Shown here: positions 63,258 to 64,000 of the stretch, piece after piece
Position numbering within the stretch: position 1 is the first letter of the stretch
How the letters are laid out: the number at the start of each line of letters is the position of its first letter
Source: Aeoliella straminimaris
Lineage (GTDB): Bacteria > Planctomycetota > Planctomycetia > Pirellulales > Lacipirellulaceae
Reading direction: 5' to 3'
DNA length: 64,000 bases
NCBI RefSeq assembly: GCF_024054565.1
Contig: NZ_JAMXLR010000020.1
Coordinates: forward strand, 124,001 to 188,000
Position numbers and translations under genes: made by a program
Notes under the pieces: generated by a model
The model's database searches: none
The model's input: the letters and a program-made list of their open reading frames with translations, nothing else
Told to the model about the DNA's origin: nothing

Positions 63258-64000
63258 ATGATTCGACACCTATTGATTGTCGCTGTAGCGGCAACAACCC
63301 TAGTGGTTGCGATGCCAACCGCACGGGCGGTCAAGCTTTTTGACCAGAACGACAATGTGCTGGCCATCGACTCAGGCGCGGCGAGCTTCTCGCCCTTGGC
63401 CGAAAGTTCGGGCAATGTCGTCGACCAGACGATCTCGCCAGGCCCCACGGGCTCGACGAAGTACCTGAACTTTGGCAAAGAGCAGACGGGATTTATTGTC
63501 ACGCCTGCGTTTGGGGCATCAACAGTTCAGAGCTTGCAGCTACGGGCGGCGAACGACGCGCCTGCTCGCGATCCGCTCACCTATGAGCTCTATGGAACGA
63601 ACGATGCCATCTCGAGCGGTAATAACAGCCTCGGCGATCAGGAATCGTGGTCGCTGATCAGCTCGGGCGCGACGGGGCTTGATACAGATCCGGGCCGACA
63701 CGCGCTGGGGGCGATCGAGGACATTGTGAATGCGGCGAGCTACGCGTCTTACAAGATGATATTCCCCACGCTTCGGGACACCGCTGATTCCAATGCGAAC
63801 TCCATGCAAATCGCTGACGTGCAATTGTTCACCGATCTTGCTGGTGCTGGCTCGACCGTTCTGGCGAGTGGCGATCCTACCTTGGCAGTCACGCACGACG
63901 CCGTGAAGTCCCTGAGCAGTTATCCCGACGGGGAGAACCCTACCCTCGCCCTCGATGGCGACGTCAACAACAAGTACTTGAACCGTGGCGGTGAGGATTC
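63258..64000 (+). CDS. Exported discoidin-like module protein, 3'-truncated by window edge
   Basis: ATG 63258 opens a frame that stays open to the window end (247 codons seen), with GGGAG upstream at 63243. A signal peptide ends P-T-A-R-A before Val. The mature part has one complete discoidin-like module (S-T-K-Y-L-N-F-G, G-F-I-V-T-P, Y-E-L-Y-G-T-N-D, S-Y-K-M-I-F-P, M-Q-I-A-D-V) and the start of a second one (D-G-D-V-N-N-K-Y-L-N). The module is the one found in the LEPR-XLL protein and the double PEP-CTERM protein. By analogy the missing part may hold a dockerin-like segment and a sorting signal. It is 121 bp downstream of the preceding gene. Confidence 0.8.
   Translation, partial: MIRHLLIVAVAATTLVVAMPTARAVKLFDQNDNVLAIDSGAASFSPLAESSGNVVDQTISPGPTGSTKYLNFGKEQTGFIVTPAFGASTVQSLQLRAANDAPARDPLTYELYGTNDAISSGNNSLGDQESWSLISSGATGLDTDPGRHALGAIEDIVNAASYASYKMIFPTLRDTADSNANSMQIADVQLFTDLAGAGSTVLASGDPTLAVTHDAVKSLSSYPDGENPTLALDGDVNNKYLNRGGED

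Noticed and set aside
45029..64000. Prophage or transposon origin of the surface-protein region
   Set aside because: No integrase, transposase, terminal repeats or tRNA-flanked ends were seen; repeats are at protein-domain level.

Overview
The window looks like a chromosomal segment of a planctomycete, most likely of the Pirellulales. The evidence is the combination of lineage-typical families: sulfatases, DUF1559 pilin-like proteins with an H-X9-DG C-terminus, PEP-CTERM proteins carrying planctomycete dockerin repeats of the D-Y-T-x-W-R-N type, a LEPR-XLL surface protein, and sigma factors of the Rhodopirellula/Verrucomicrobium type. No rRNA, tRNA, CRISPR array, integrase or insertion sequence was recognised.

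Layout. (1) 1-6.2 kb: three sulfatases in a row on the plus strand, the first cut by the window edge. (2) 6.3-11.3 kb: a DcaP-like outer-membrane porin, an exported SnoaL/NTF2-like protein, an Arg-Pro-Asn repeat surface protein and a DUF4291 protein. (3) 11.7-43.5 kb: a dense metabolic island for polyhydroxyalkanoate (PHA) and propionyl-CoA/methylmalonyl-CoA metabolism. (4) 43.5-44.6 kb: an ArsR-type regulator and an exported thioredoxin-like protein. (5) 45.0-64.0 kb: a cell-surface region with PEP-CTERM and LamG proteins, and two mirrored DUF1559 / ECF sigma / membrane-sensor cassettes around a large LEPR-XLL protein. It ends in two proteins that carry, with the LEPR-XLL protein, one recurrent discoidin-like module.

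How the island works together (inference from gene content). On the plus strand lie nfnAB-like genes (ferredoxin/NAD(P)H transhydrogenase), a phasin-reductase fusion, a phasin, pyruvate:ferredoxin oxidoreductase with its DHOD-like partner, a first PHA synthase pair (phaE-phaC), propionyl-CoA carboxylase (pccB-pccA) and a crotonase resembling methylmalonyl-CoA decarboxylase. The phaR repressor gene lies inside this part on the minus strand. Converging from the minus strand is a 13-gene run: phaA-phaB-phaE-phaC-ubiB-like-mce-mutA-mutB-meaB-mmdA-mmdD-mmdC-mmdB. It could take succinyl-CoA through methylmalonyl-CoA to propionyl-CoA with sodium export, then condense and reduce acyl-CoAs into a copolymer of 3-hydroxybutyrate and 3-hydroxyvalerate. 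The opposing ATP-dependent carboxylase lies on the facing operon, and the two operons meet tail to tail 9 bp apart. A strong sigma-54-type promoter lies upstream of phaA, with a palindrome where an activator site would be expected, and a second such promoter precedes the phasin-reductase fusion. The whole reads as a redox-balancing, energy-conserving PHA storage module, and it is the most interesting system in the window.
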